Shown: positions 44,836 through 53,298, counted from the stretch's first letter. The stretch: 64,000 nucleotides of DNA from JBEKTW01 sp049515655 (GCA_049515655.1 JBEKTW010000022.1:1-64000), one strand, 5' to 3'. The notes: generated by a model from the sequence alone, not told the origin. Numbers and translations: made by a program.

Positions 44836-45444
44836 TCAGACTCCCCTCGGTCCCTTGACGCCAAGGGTCAACAAAACAAAACGCGTGAAGGTACGATGCT
44901 GGACCTTGACCGGCAAGCCTGCTTCATTGAAGAATTGACTCATCGCTGCGGGGCTTTGTACCCTGGAATGTCGAAAGAGCTTCGCGAGCCACACTGGCAT
45001 GGATATGTCAGCCAAGCACAAGCAGCCTCCCGAGCGAAGAACGCGACTTATCTCTCGTAGTGCTGCAAGCTGGTCACTCCAATGATGAAATGAGATGCTG
45101 CTTAGCACGGCATCGACGGAGGAATCAGCCAGCGGCAGTGACTCTGCCGCGGCCAAATAAATCGTGGCAGACGGTATTTGGCTGCGCGCGACTTCGACCA
45201 TGCCCTCCGCAGGGTCAATGCCAAGCAGTTGCGCCGATGGGTAGAGCGCACGTGCTTTGCGCAACAACCGCCCGGTCCCACATCCAACATCAAGGACAGT
45301 TTTTGGCGCGGCAATTTCGTTGGTGACCGCGTTGAGCATTTCTGCGTGCACCCGATCGGCGTATCGTTGAATCCATGACTCGTCGTACGTGTGAGACCAT
45401 CGGTTGAAATGCTCAACATCCTTTCTGCTATCGTTGGTAGCCAT
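44836..45444 (-). CDS. Class I SAM-dependent methyltransferase (cassette gene)
   Basis: 202 residues. Motif I is VLDVGCGTGRLLRKA, then LLGIDPAEGMVEVA, ESLPLADSSVDAVLSSISFHHW, and LRSGGCLCLADISMP; this is the UbiE/Methyltransf_11 pattern. The substrate is unknown. It is the leftmost gene of the cassette array, flanked by an attC-like site at 44716-44785 and by an R'-like GTTAGCC at 45513. Confidence 0.88.
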   Translation of the reverse strand: MATNDSRKDVEHFNRWSHTYDESWIQRYADRVHAEMLNAVTNEIAAPKTVLDVGCGTGRLLRKARALYPSAQLLGIDPAEGMVEVARSQIPSATIYLAAAESLPLADSSVDAVLSSISFHHWSDQLAALREISRVLRSGGCLCLADISMPVWLAKLFRHSRVQSPAAMSQFFNEAGLPVKVQHRTFTRFVLLTLGVKGPRGV

Positions 45445-45538
45445 AAGTTGAAGACCCTCTATGCTATGATTTCAGGCTTGATAGTCACTTGCTGCCGCCG
45501 TGCATGCCGCTTGTTAGCCGCCGCTGGCTCTTCCGGTA

Positions 45539-46678
45539 TCATTGTTCGACAGCCGCGAGGATGTAATCCGTCAATAGGCGATCAGTCAGTTCGTGCGCAC
45601 CATGCACATTGTAGTTCGTGGTGGTGATTACGACAACCATCTCAAGTTCTGGAAATACGACTGCTTTGTTTCCACCATTTCCGGCCATATAATAGGCTGC
45701 AAACTTCTTCGTTCCGGATTTGAATACCCGCAACCACCACAGGTATCCATAATTTGTTTCGTCATCTATTTGTGCATGAGGTTGGATGGAGGTCTTGACC
45801 CAGCGTTCAGACACTATCCGAGTACCATGCCACGCACCACCGTTGAGGTAGAGCTGACCGAATTTGAGTAAATCTCGGCTCTGCAAGCTTAGACCACCAC
45901 CGGTCATTGCCAAGCCCAACGGCGAAAATTGCCATTCTACTTTCTCGATACCGAGGGGAGTGAAGAGATTCCTATCCGCGAAGTCCTGCACCGTCATGTG
46001 CGTCGATCGCTCTAGGACACCGCCGAGCGTCACTGCTCCAGCGGTGCAGTAACTAAAGCTACGTCCATAAGGGGAGTCTTTAGGTTTTGGTATCCAGGCA
46101 GGGAATCCCTTGACAGGCAAATCGAGCGTAAACTTAACCCAGTCCTCGATCAAATACATCCGCTCCTCGTTTCCGCGTGAAAAGGAGTTGTTATCATCGC
46201 ATTCAAGGCACGAACTCATAGTCAGAAAATCTTCCACTGTAATTTTTTCTTTGCGCGGATCTGGATTCTGAACGGGTTGCTTGTCAAAAAAGAATTTGAA
46301 AACGCCAGCGTCGATGCCCGATAGTAATCCCTTGTCAATGGCAATGCCTACGAGAATCCCCGTGATCGTTTTGGTGAGTGAGCGGGTGTTTCGCAAACCA
46401 TTAGGTTCATTATCGAAGTAGGATTCGTGGATGAGCTTCCCATGCCGTGCGATCAAGACACTGGTAACATTCTTAAAGTCTCCCTTTCGGATTACACTAT
46501 CCATCGCCACCAAACGATTGGCAGACAGGCCGGCCTGTTCAGCGTTCGCCATAATCCATGCGCTCCGATTTGAGTCTGGACGAAGGCTGCTGCCTTTGTT
46601 CTGACTGAAAAGATATGATGTGGGAGAGAGGGCACAGCTGACCGTGAGGATAAACAAGAATGTAATTGCGCGAAGCAT
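45539..46678 (-). CDS. Exported serine hydrolase, beta-lactamase/PBP family (cassette gene)
   Basis: 379 residues with a signal peptide (AITFLFILTVSCALS). The SxxK motif is S100-L-T-K103 in NTRSLTKTITG. The second motif position is Y210-C-T in FSYCTAGAVTLGG, unlike the usual Y-x-N. The C-terminal YYMAGNGGNKAVVFPELEMVVV includes the GxG strand. Likely an esterase or peptidase of the class C beta-lactamase fold; antibiotic hydrolysis is not implied. GTTAGCC at 45513-45519, 20 bp past the stop, may be what remains of its attC. Confidence 0.88.
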   Translation of the reverse strand: MLRAITFLFILTVSCALSPTSYLFSQNKGSSLRPDSNRSAWIMANAEQAGLSANRLVAMDSVIRKGDFKNVTSVLIARHGKLIHESYFDNEPNGLRNTRSLTKTITGILVGIAIDKGLLSGIDAGVFKFFFDKQPVQNPDPRKEKITVEDFLTMSSCLECDDNNSFSRGNEERMYLIEDWVKFTLDLPVKGFPAWIPKPKDSPYGRSFSYCTAGAVTLGGVLERSTHMTVQDFADRNLFTPLGIEKVEWQFSPLGLAMTGGGLSLQSRDLLKFGQLYLNGGAWHGTRIVSERWVKTSIQPHAQIDDETNYGYLWWLRVFKSGTKKFAAYYMAGNGGNKAVVFPELEMVVVITTTNYNVHGAHELTDRLLTDYILAAVEQ

Positions 46679-46728
46679 GCTAGTGATTTCCCAGTTTCAT
46701 TTTTTGCATCAAACTTGGAGCCAGTGCC

Positions 46729-46848
46729 GCCTAACGTCAGGCAAAACGCCGTTGCGGCCCGCCACCAACAACTGACACATTATTTGTGGCGGGACGCAAT
46801 GGAGCGATCCGCCGAAGGCGGAGAGCGCCGGTTTGCGGTTTGTTAGGC
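46729..46848. other. Integron attC recombination site
   Basis: R'' GCCTAAC (46729-46735), 5-nt spacer, L'' GCAAAACGCCG (46741-46751) mirror L' CGCCGGTTTGC (46826-46836), 5-nt spacer, R' GTTAGGC (46842-46848). The central stem TTGCGGCCCGCCAC (46752-46765) pairs with GTGGCGGGACGCAAT (46786-46800). A small hairpin CCGCC-GAA-GGCGG (46809-46821) bulges from the right arm only. This is the architecture expected for an integron cassette site. Confidence 0.85.
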
Positions 46849-46950
46849 GCAACGGCCGCTTCGGAGAAGATTGCTGAATCGGTTGTCGAGGAACACAGTG
46901 ACACCTAACGCATATGCGTATGATTCTCCCGTATGCAACCAGTCTTGGAT

Positions 46951-49170
46951 TCATTTTACCACCATCATCTTTTTTGTTTGCACAAGCTCACCCGCCACCA
47001 TCCTATAGAAATAGATCCCGCTTGAGAGCTTTGATGCATCAAACTGCACGGTGTACGTGCCGGGCTCGCGGCGTTCGTTGACGAGGGTCGCGAGTTCTTG
47101 GCCGAGGAGATCGAAGACCTTTAATGTGACAGTGGTGGCTCTCGACAACTTGTAGGAGATGCTGGTGACTGGGTTAAACGGATTCGGGCTGTTCTGACCA
47201 AGTGACGCCGCTGGGTTGGCTGACCCCCCCTGTGCTAGTGTCGCCGAAAGTGGAATAACGGAGATCGCGTTCGTATATTTGAACAAATTGCCATATCCTG
47301 CAGCGAATAGGTCACCTGCCTTGTTGAATTCCATGCTGGTGAAATTCTGCGTTGATGTCAGAGGAATACCACTCGGGGTCCATGTAACACCGCCGTCTGT
47401 GGTCATTTGAAGATCGCTCCTCAGTCCCCGGAGCGAATCATAAAATGCGAAGGACCATACCCACGTTGCAGCGAGACTCCACGTTCTCGCACCATCATTC
47501 GTGTGGTACAGTTCTCCGTTCGCACTAAGGGCGCATCCACTCCATTCTGTTGTCATTACGAGCTGCTTCATGTCCACGGGGAAGTCCTGAACACGCCAAT
47601 CCATACCCTTGTCAGTCGAAACGTACACAATGCCTCTTTCTGAATTGTCTTTGTAGTATCCGCCAACGCCAATGATTTTCCCTTGTCCAAGCACTTGCAT
47701 TGTGTTCATCCAGAAGTCACTTGAGATGGGCCCGTGACTCCATGTTTTACCACTGTCCATGGACATATGGATGTATGCATATCCCTGCATCGCAACTACC
47801 CCCGGACGTGAGGTTGACAGTGCCCTTAGACCACCACCGTACGGGGGGACGTAGCAGATCGTCCAGTGATCCCCGAAATCCAAGGATCGTTGCAGCGAAG
47901 CATACCTGTAATAAGAATCCCCTTCGTAGACGATTTGAAACATAAGCCCACCCGAGACCTTCACGTCCCCGATTCCGTCCGGGCCGTAGCCAGGGAGCAA
48001 TTTGTGGGTCCAGTGCGACCCGCCGTCGCGGCTGATTATGTAATCGAGTGAATATGATGGACATATAATCGTCTGATCAGATGGGGAAGTCGCGGCCTTG
48101 TCGGTTGTTACATATCCCACCAGTTGATCTCTATCTGAGGTGAGCTTTGAAAACGTCTTCCCCTGATCGGTCGAGCGATAACTCCCGTAGGTTGTTGTCG
48201 CCAGGACAGTGTTCAGCTGTGGAACATACGCTGAGCAGTAAAATCCCTGGTTCTGAAGCGTGTCGGAGCCGAAGGCTTGCGAGTGAGTCCAGGTTTGTCC
48301 CATATCGGTCGTTCTCCTGATGGCGGCCAACCCCCCGGTGAGACCCAACAGGAGCCACGTGCTATCACTGAAACAGATAACGTTACTATAGAACTCATCA
48401 CCGAAATACTGGCGCTTCCACGTCACCCCGAAATCCGTCGTTGTCAGTACAAATCCCTGGCTATAATCAGTCCCCGTTATGCATCCGACGCCCGACGGCC
48501 TCATAACAAAATCTTGGTATTGTATTTCATAGTCATGTTGACCTATCATTCCGGTAGATATCGCTCTCCAGGTCCAGCCACCATCGGGGCTGCGCCACAG
48601 CGTAGCCGGATGAGCTGAATCTCCCTGGGAAGCATTGAGAAGCCACAGGTCTTGTCCGTTGAGGATGCACATTTTGGAGAACCAACCGTATAATCCCCAA
48701 ATGATGAACCATGATTGGCCAGCATCTGTTGTTTTGTAGAATCCACCACCACCGACCTTCCATCCAACCGTTGAGGAACCGAAAGCAACCAGGTTCACAT
48801 TGGCTCCTGGATTTGCCATCTGTTTCCAGGTCTGTCCTCCATCCGTTGTTCTGAACTCTCCGTGAGCTCCGTCTGCGATGTATCCTACCATGGAGTCTGC
48901 GAATGCAATGCTCTGCAATGTCAAGCCGCCGGCCGAATTATTCGTCGGCGCATATTGCGGATACGAGATGAAGGAGTGGCCGGTATCTTCCGTCGAGAAA
49001 ACCAGATCCTGATCGCAGAGAAAATACACCTTAGTCCCGATTACAGATGTTGAGGAACAGAGCGGAAGGCGCGGAGGATAGGGCGCAATCCACTCCCACT
49101 GGGAAGATGCGGTGGTTCTGACGCAGATTGTCGCCAAGATTGCGATGACATAAGTGCATAGTTTACTCAT
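46951..49170 (-). CDS. Secreted BNR beta-propeller protein with type IX sorting domain (cassette gene)
   Basis: 739 residues with a signal peptide (YVIAILATICVRTTASS). Asp-box blades repeat through the protein: TTDGGQTW, TTDAGQSW, SPDGGWTW, TTDFGVTW, TTDMGQTW, SRDGGSHW. The last 80 residues are a canonical sorting domain (GQNSPNPFNPVTSISYKL ... KKMMVVK). Function is probably surface display or binding. Its start overlaps the preceding lipoprotein gene by four bases (ATGA), so the two form one unit of about 3 kb, large for a cassette. The attC at 46729-46848 follows its stop. Confidence 0.85.
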   Translation of the reverse strand: MSKLCTYVIAILATICVRTTASSQWEWIAPYPPRLPLCSSTSVIGTKVYFLCDQDLVFSTEDTGHSFISYPQYAPTNNSAGGLTLQSIAFADSMVGYIADGAHGEFRTTDGGQTWKQMANPGANVNLVAFGSSTVGWKVGGGGFYKTTDAGQSWFIIWGLYGWFSKMCILNGQDLWLLNASQGDSAHPATLWRSPDGGWTWRAISTGMIGQHDYEIQYQDFVMRPSGVGCITGTDYSQGFVLTTTDFGVTWKRQYFGDEFYSNVICFSDSTWLLLGLTGGLAAIRRTTDMGQTWTHSQAFGSDTLQNQGFYCSAYVPQLNTVLATTTYGSYRSTDQGKTFSKLTSDRDQLVGYVTTDKAATSPSDQTIICPSYSLDYIISRDGGSHWTHKLLPGYGPDGIGDVKVSGGLMFQIVYEGDSYYRYASLQRSLDFGDHWTICYVPPYGGGLRALSTSRPGVVAMQGYAYIHMSMDSGKTWSHGPISSDFWMNTMQVLGQGKIIGVGGYYKDNSERGIVYVSTDKGMDWRVQDFPVDMKQLVMTTEWSGCALSANGELYHTNDGARTWSLAATWVWSFAFYDSLRGLRSDLQMTTDGGVTWTPSGIPLTSTQNFTSMEFNKAGDLFAAGYGNLFKYTNAISVIPLSATLAQGGSANPAASLGQNSPNPFNPVTSISYKLSRATTVTLKVFDLLGQELATLVNERREPGTYTVQFDASKLSSGIYFYRMVAGELVQTKKMMVVK

Positions 49171-50012
49171 TGGGAGCTCCCTGTGAACATAATGACGTCC
49201 GTCACGAGCATGACGTTCGGAATGAGACGGATTCCAATTGACGTGGATTGGTAGCCGCGTCGCTCGAAATGCAGAACCACCGTCCTCTCAAGTACGACAT
49301 TGTATTGAGCATATGGTTCGCCTGGATTTACCGCAACAGAGTCGCCTACGAACGCATCTCCGTACTGGAACGCATATGTCCCCGAGGTGTCCGTGGCGCA
49401 TGCAGGCTTTCCGAGATCACTAATTACAAACAACTGTTTCATGGCTGAGTAAGGGTTGCCAGAATCCGGAATTGCAGCAATTCTGTAGTCGTATGGACAA
49501 TTGCCAAGTTGCAGCGAATCGACAAGATTGGGTACGTACAGCTGATACATTCCTGCCAGCAATGAATCAGCATAGGAGTACACCTCTTGTCCTCCCCCAA
49601 CTCTTGCGATGGAGAGTGTAACTCGGCATTTCTTCGGCAACGCAAAGCGAAAATATGTGTCATTATATATTGGATTGGGAAAATTCTGGTAAAGTTGGAA
49701 TGAAAATGAATTTACGTCAGCGATTCTAGATAATGCAAGCGTCGCTTTCTTCCTTGCTGAGGAAGCGCGAACGGGGGTATAAGAGGGGGCAAGAGCGTAT
49801 GAAAAGTAGCAGTAGATTCGGGTGCTGTCCAGGAGGTGACCATCGGTGTTGTAAACGCGGCCCTTGATACCGCTCTCCTGTGGCAAGGCAGGACCGGTTG
49901 GGTTGTTCCTATTGCATGCAAAAAAGGTCACTGCGACCAGTGACAGACCAAGAACAAAGAATAGACTGCTGGTCCTGTCTGAAGTGAGAGCTTTCAGGTT
50001 GCTGTTATTCAT
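49167..50012 (-). CDS. Lipoprotein with an internal sorting-domain-like module (cassette gene)
   Basis: 281 residues. The lipobox is in LSLVAVTFFACN, so the mature protein would be lipid-anchored. At about 105-160 lies YQNFPNPIYNDTYFRFALPK, very close to the opening of a type IX sorting domain, but it is internal and followed by 120 more residues (TYAFQYGDAFVGDSVAV, VVLERTVVLHFERRGYQ), which look like carboxypeptidase-regulatory-type beta strands. It is coupled to the propeller gene downstream. Perhaps it anchors or chaperones the propeller at the outer membrane; that is inference. Confidence 0.7.
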   Translation of the reverse strand: MNNSNLKALTSDRTSSLFFVLGLSLVAVTFFACNRNNPTGPALPQESGIKGRVYNTDGHLLDSTRIYCYFSYALAPSYTPVRASSARKKATLALSRIADVNSFSFQLYQNFPNPIYNDTYFRFALPKKCRVTLSIARVGGGQEVYSYADSLLAGMYQLYVPNLVDSLQLGNCPYDYRIAAIPDSGNPYSAMKQLFVISDLGKPACATDTSGTYAFQYGDAFVGDSVAVNPGEPYAQYNVVLERTVVLHFERRGYQSTSIGIRLIPNVMLVTDVIMFTGSSQ

Positions 50013-50021
50013 GTTCCCCTT

Positions 50022-50276
50022 TCAACCACTGTGGTACACCGTTGGGAATCCAAACCACTTGAAAGAACGCCTACCTGCTGATGCCACAAATCTACTGATG
50101 CTGATGCCAAGGACTGCCCAGCCTGAAGAATCTTCGGGATTGCTCCCCCAAATACTGGTGTCCGGATTACCTCCGACCGCCAAGTACAGTTTATCCGTGG
50201 ATACTGTCCAGTCAGCAGTTGCACGACAATAGGATTCAGACGTATGTGTGCCACTGACTGCAAAAAGCCAACTCAT
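50022..50276 (-). CDS. Doubtful 84-codon frame between cassette genes
   Basis: The frame (SWLFAVSGTHTSESYCRATA ... GWAVLGISISRF) is free of stops, but no ribosome site or known family is visible, and the longer open frame upstream runs through the attC-like site at 50328-50454. It may be the remnant of a cassette gene. The remaining bases of the 50013-50481 gap hold only the attC-like site. Confidence 0.25.
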   Translation of the reverse strand: MSWLFAVSGTHTSESYCRATADWTVSTDKLYLAVGGNPDTSIWGSNPEDSSGWAVLGISISRFVASAGRRSFKWFGFPTVYHSG

Positions 50277-50327
50277 TGCATTTTGGTATAGGTGGTGGTC
50301 ATAATAATCCTGGTGCGGGCAATTGTA

Positions 50328-50454
50328 TATAACGGCCCGCAAAACAACGCGACAATTTTGCGAATTTATAATTGCCATTGAAGTGAGCAAAAGATATTGA
50401 GTAAGGCTTATCATGACCGTGTAGATTCCAGCGTCGTTATTTTACGTGCTATGC
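50328..50454. other. attC-like site A
   Basis: Starts TATAACGGCCCGCAAAACAACGC and ends GCGTCGTTATTTTACGTGCTATGCG; the inner GCAAAACAACG and CGTTATTTTAC are complementary with mismatches. About 127 bp. It aligns along its length with the site at 51909-52041. The outer R boxes are degenerate. It sits at the 3' side of the small gene at 50482. Confidence 0.55.
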
Positions 50455-50481
50455 GTCCGTGGACGCCCGCCGCGTTCCCAA

Positions 50482-50757
50482 TCAGCCGTTATCGAATGAC
50501 TGATCCGGCAACCGTTGCAGATTGCGGATGAATCGTTCACGATTAAATGGCTCTCCATTCTTCAGAATATAGTATGTCTCGGCTGCGATGGCGGAAGCGA
50601 TCAGTACCTTTGCATCCTTATCGCTGAATCCTTCTTTGTGCAAACGGTCGAGTGTCTGACGAGTTTCCGGCGGATCGTTGTCGCGCAATTGATTATCGAC
50701 GGTCTCAAGATACACAGCCTTGAGTATGGGATTTTGTTGTGGTCGTTTGCTTTTCAT
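50482..50757 (-). CDS. Small conserved helical protein (cassette gene)
   Basis: 91 residues. The pattern KAVYLETVDNQLRDNDPPET, then RLHKEGFSDKDAKVLIASAI and ETYYILKN with a final FIRNLQRLP is one I recall in many uncharacterised small proteins, but I cannot give it a function. It is predicted all-helical and cytoplasmic. It has an attC-like site on each side, consistent with a single-gene cassette. Confidence 0.75.
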   Translation of the reverse strand: MKSKRPQQNPILKAVYLETVDNQLRDNDPPETRQTLDRLHKEGFSDKDAKVLIASAIAAETYYILKNGEPFNRERFIRNLQRLPDQSFDNG

Positions 50758-50809
50758 AAGTGTTTGTTAGTCTCCTGTTCGCGGCGGGCGGACATGGCGC
50801 ATCAATTCA

Positions 50810-50884
50810 TTTGCGAAGCAACCGCATGGAACGAGTACCTTGCCAATATAATAGAATCGAGTGTCGCAAACATGCTTGTTAACT
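50810..50884. other. attC-like site between cassette genes
   Basis: TTTGCGA (50810-50816) pairs with TCGCAAA (50864-50870), followed after seven bases by GTTAACT (50878-50884) in the R' position. The upstream R box is not clear. It overlaps the stop of the HNH-like gene at its right end. Confidence 0.4.
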
Positions 50885-51568
50885 GCCGTTGCCAAGTGGA
50901 CGTTTGTCCGTTATTGTTGTTATGAGCGTGCGGTCATAGAACATATACAACCAAGCGGTGAAGTAAGGATCATCATTGTCTCTTGAAAACCTAAAGCGGA
51001 ATGTCTCTCCACCGATTTCGTGTAATGGTGTATGGAATAGGACTGATTTCTGTTCTTCGTTGAGTTGTGGATTGAGCAAAAAATCCCAGACGGCATAATT
51101 GTCAGGTAGATGCTTGCCATAGAAGTGATAGAAGAACCCTTTGGTTATTCTTGTGATGACAGATTGGATGCGATCTCGCTTGAACTCAAAGGCTGGTGCT
51201 TTGCCAAGATAGATTCCCGAAGGAGTGTGTATATCAATCCATCCGCTTCGCTTTAGAATTGCCCGAAGAAGTTTGGGTCTCTTTTGAAATTGGCGAACGA
51301 CTTTGTCTTTGATGAGTGCCTCCGCTATCGGACTTTCTGCGCTTGCGGTTGCAACGAACCATCGGAAGTATTCGTCTTCCTTCGACTGCGCTGAGTTGTG
51401 TTGTTCACAACTTGGAACTGAGATACGATTAGTCGGTCTTGGATCAGGGAAGATGCAGCTTGGCGGCAGGTGATCTTCGCTGGTTGCTTGTTCCCCGCAA
51501 TAGTAACATAGAAGAGGCGATAAAGTTGAGGGCTCAATCACTGTGAATTTACCGATATCTGATTTCAT
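50879..51568 (-). CDS. HNH endonuclease-like protein (cassette gene)
   Basis: 229 residues from the ATG at 51568 (MKSDIGKFTVIEP), preceded by GAGG. A zinc-finger-like HNH core is visible: LLCYYCGEQATSEDHLPPSC, then VPSCEQHNSAQSKEDEYFRW, giving CxxC...DH...C...HN. The rest (FYHFYGKHLPDNYAVWDFLL) is unassigned. It could be a nuclease in defence or mobile-element biology. The gene starts 20 bp inside the BamE-like gene, so both are translated together within one cassette. Confidence 0.7.
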   Translation of the reverse strand: MKSDIGKFTVIEPSTLSPLLCYYCGEQATSEDHLPPSCIFPDPRPTNRISVPSCEQHNSAQSKEDEYFRWFVATASAESPIAEALIKDKVVRQFQKRPKLLRAILKRSGWIDIHTPSGIYLGKAPAFEFKRDRIQSVITRITKGFFYHFYGKHLPDNYAVWDFLLNPQLNEEQKSVLFHTPLHEIGGETFRFRFSRDNDDPYFTAWLYMFYDRTLITTITDKRPLGNGS

Positions 51569-51884
51569 AAATGCGATCTGCCTCTCGTTGCCAATCGCCT
51601 GCCTCGCCCCATTGAACGAGCTGGCCGTCGCAAAAGTAGACCCACATTCGTTTTCTGTCCCAACCCCAATTACTGACGAGGGGATTGTACTCCCAAACCT
51701 CAATCAGTTGGTCATACTTGTTTCGGATGGAACCCCGAGCAAGGTCAGGGTCGCCGATTGCACCCTGCACTTGTGCTTTGGTCATACCAAGCTGAAGTTT
51801 GATGAACTGGCCGGTCGTCGCCGCACAGCTAATGAGACCAATGGTTGCTGCAATCAAGAAACACAGAAGGATAATTCGTTGCAT
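51549..51884 (-). CDS. Small SmpA/BamE-like lipoprotein (cassette gene)
   Basis: 111 residues. The lipobox is in CFLIAATIGLISC, with a perfect ribosome site (AAGGAG). The mature part has LQLGMTKAQVQGAIGDPDL, the signature of the SmpA/OmlA/BamE-type fold, followed by beta strands (IEVWEYNP, MWVYFCDGQLVQW). BamE itself helps outer-membrane protein assembly; here it is more likely a diverged relative. It overlaps the HNH-like gene by 20 bp. Confidence 0.8.
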   Translation of the reverse strand: MQRIILLCFLIAATIGLISCAATTGQFIKLQLGMTKAQVQGAIGDPDLARGSIRNKYDQLIEVWEYNPLVSNWGWDRKRMWVYFCDGQLVQWGEAGDWQREADRIYEIRYR

Positions 51885-51908
51885 TTATTTCTCCTTGTTT
51901 GGTAATGG

Positions 51909-52041
51909 CAGTTAACGTCCCGCAAAATAACGCAACAGTTTTGTGAATCTAAACATAGACAAATAGCCAGTGAGCAAAAATGTTGAGTGAGGCTTTATCA
52001 TGCCGCGACATTCCCAACGTCGTCGTTACGCGTGTTAGCTG
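51909..52041. other. attC-like site B
   Basis: 133 bp opening CAGTTAACGTCCCGCAAAATAACGC and closing AACGTCGTCGTTACGCGTGTTAGCTG. The outer eight bases pair (CAGTTAAC with GTTAGCTG, one mismatch) and the inner GCAAAATAACG partly mirrors CGTCGTTACGC. It is homologous to site A through the shared middle GTGAGCAAAA...TGAGxxAGGCTT. It follows the HEPN-like gene on its 3' side. Confidence 0.6.
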
Positions 52042-52056
52042 AAGTTGTTCTGCGCA

Positions 52057-52494
52057 TTAGTTGGGCCGAAATTGATCGCTGTTGATTGGTGCATAGATCA
52101 CCGAGTTTATTAAAAAATGAAACCAACTTTCGGATAGTTTGAGAACGAACTGAGGAGCTCCACCGGCGCGAACTGATAAAGCACCCGGCTCGGCATCGGG
52201 CGTGAATTCGATGTCAGTAGGCAGACCACCCTCGTGAACAAGCTCGCATCTCAACCATTTGTAGAAAATGTGCTCGATCGTGTATAACTCTCCACGGTAT
52301 TCGACGCTTATTCGAATAGAGTTTGAAGCAGTGAGAAACTGCTCGAATGCTTCTCTAACTCCAACAGCTTTCCGGTCGCTGTATATTCTCCTTGCGGTCG
52401 AGGCGACTGCCACCAATGCCGAAAGAAATGCTCCTTCCTTCCGACCATTCTGCCAGAGGAAAAGTGCGTCCTCGATTCGTGCTTTTATGCCCAT
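52057..52494 (-). CDS. HEPN-like protein (cassette gene)
   Basis: 145 residues, mainly helical, with KWLRCELVHEGGLP, an R-x4-H motif of the type seen in HEPN ribonuclease domains, preceded by a helix-rich first half (AFLSALVAVASTARRIYSD). HEPN proteins often act as RNases in toxin-antitoxin and anti-phage systems. The ribosome site GAGG precedes the ATG. It is 45 bp downstream of the abortive-infection-like gene and in the same cassette. The family assignment rests on the motif only. Confidence 0.6.
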   Translation of the reverse strand: MGIKARIEDALFLWQNGRKEGAFLSALVAVASTARRIYSDRKAVGVREAFEQFLTASNSIRISVEYRGELYTIEHIFYKWLRCELVHEGGLPTDIEFTPDAEPGALSVRAGGAPQFVLKLSESWFHFLINSVIYAPINSDQFRPN

Positions 52495-52539
52495 TCAATC
52501 CTCGTTGCGCCAACAGGAGTTCGTGTTGATTCACGATCG

Positions 52540-53298
52540 TTATTCTTCACTGAATGCAGTCGCATTGTAGAGGTTCTTATGGTCATCTTTCGGTTTAGGC
52601 ATGTGTTCGAACAGTGCATACTTTTCTGTTAAAGGTTTGAACTTGTTAATGCCACGAGTGCTAAGACAATTGTAAAAGATAAGAAGTAGCTCGTGGCTTG
52701 AGAGTTGAGCCCTCAAGAGTTTCATATAACTCTGTTTTTCATGGCGAGACAGCGAGGATCGATCAACGAAAGCGACGATGTGGTATAAGTGTCGAAAGTA
52801 GTGTCCCAGATGGTGCTCGTTGTCTTCGAAGAACTTACCATATACCCTCTGGATAACTACAATGGCCTGTTCATTCGTAGTTTTGCTGAGTTCGGAATCC
52901 AGATTCTTTGAAAGGTTTTCCCACAAATGGGAAAGCCACTGTCTGCCTTTCATAAGATAGGTGCTGTATTGCTGTTCAATTCCCTCGATGATATTAATGT
53001 GTACTCGTATAAGTTGGAAGAATTGTGATTCGAATGCTAGACGCTCAGTATCTTCTTTTGTATCTTGAAGTGTCCGTCTTTGCAGGTTGATGGTGATGAT
53101 CAGAGCGACGAACGCTAGTCCGGAGAAAAGAGAGCTAACGGCCCCGAACATATCTCCAAATGATCCTCTTTCATTCCATTCCTTGAGCCCGGAGAAACAA
53201 CTAACAATGTAAAGCCAAGAACCGGCCCAAAGGACTAGGACTATTCCAATTCCGATGAACCACAACCTTCCTGTTGAAATCCGATTGTCTTTACTCAT
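52540..53298 (-). CDS. Putative phage abortive infection membrane protein (cassette gene)
   Basis: 252 residues with two N-terminal membrane helices (LWFIGIGIVLVLWAGSWLYI and SSLFSGLAFVALIITINL). The cytoplasmic part has FESQFFQLIRVHINIIEGIE, LGHYFRHLYHIVAFVD, and LLRAQLSSHELLLIFYNCLS, which match the putative AbiC-like family (Pfam putAbiC) as I remember it. Such proteins are proposed to respond to phage infection at the membrane. The ribosome site is GGAGAG. The HEPN-like gene follows in the same direction, so the pair may be a two-gene defence unit. Confidence 0.75.
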   Translation of the reverse strand: MSKDNRISTGRLWFIGIGIVLVLWAGSWLYIVSCFSGLKEWNERGSFGDMFGAVSSLFSGLAFVALIITINLQRRTLQDTKEDTERLAFESQFFQLIRVHINIIEGIEQQYSTYLMKGRQWLSHLWENLSKNLDSELSKTTNEQAIVVIQRVYGKFFEDNEHHLGHYFRHLYHIVAFVDRSSLSRHEKQSYMKLLRAQLSSHELLLIFYNCLSTRGINKFKPLTEKYALFEHMPKPKDDHKNLYNATAFSEE

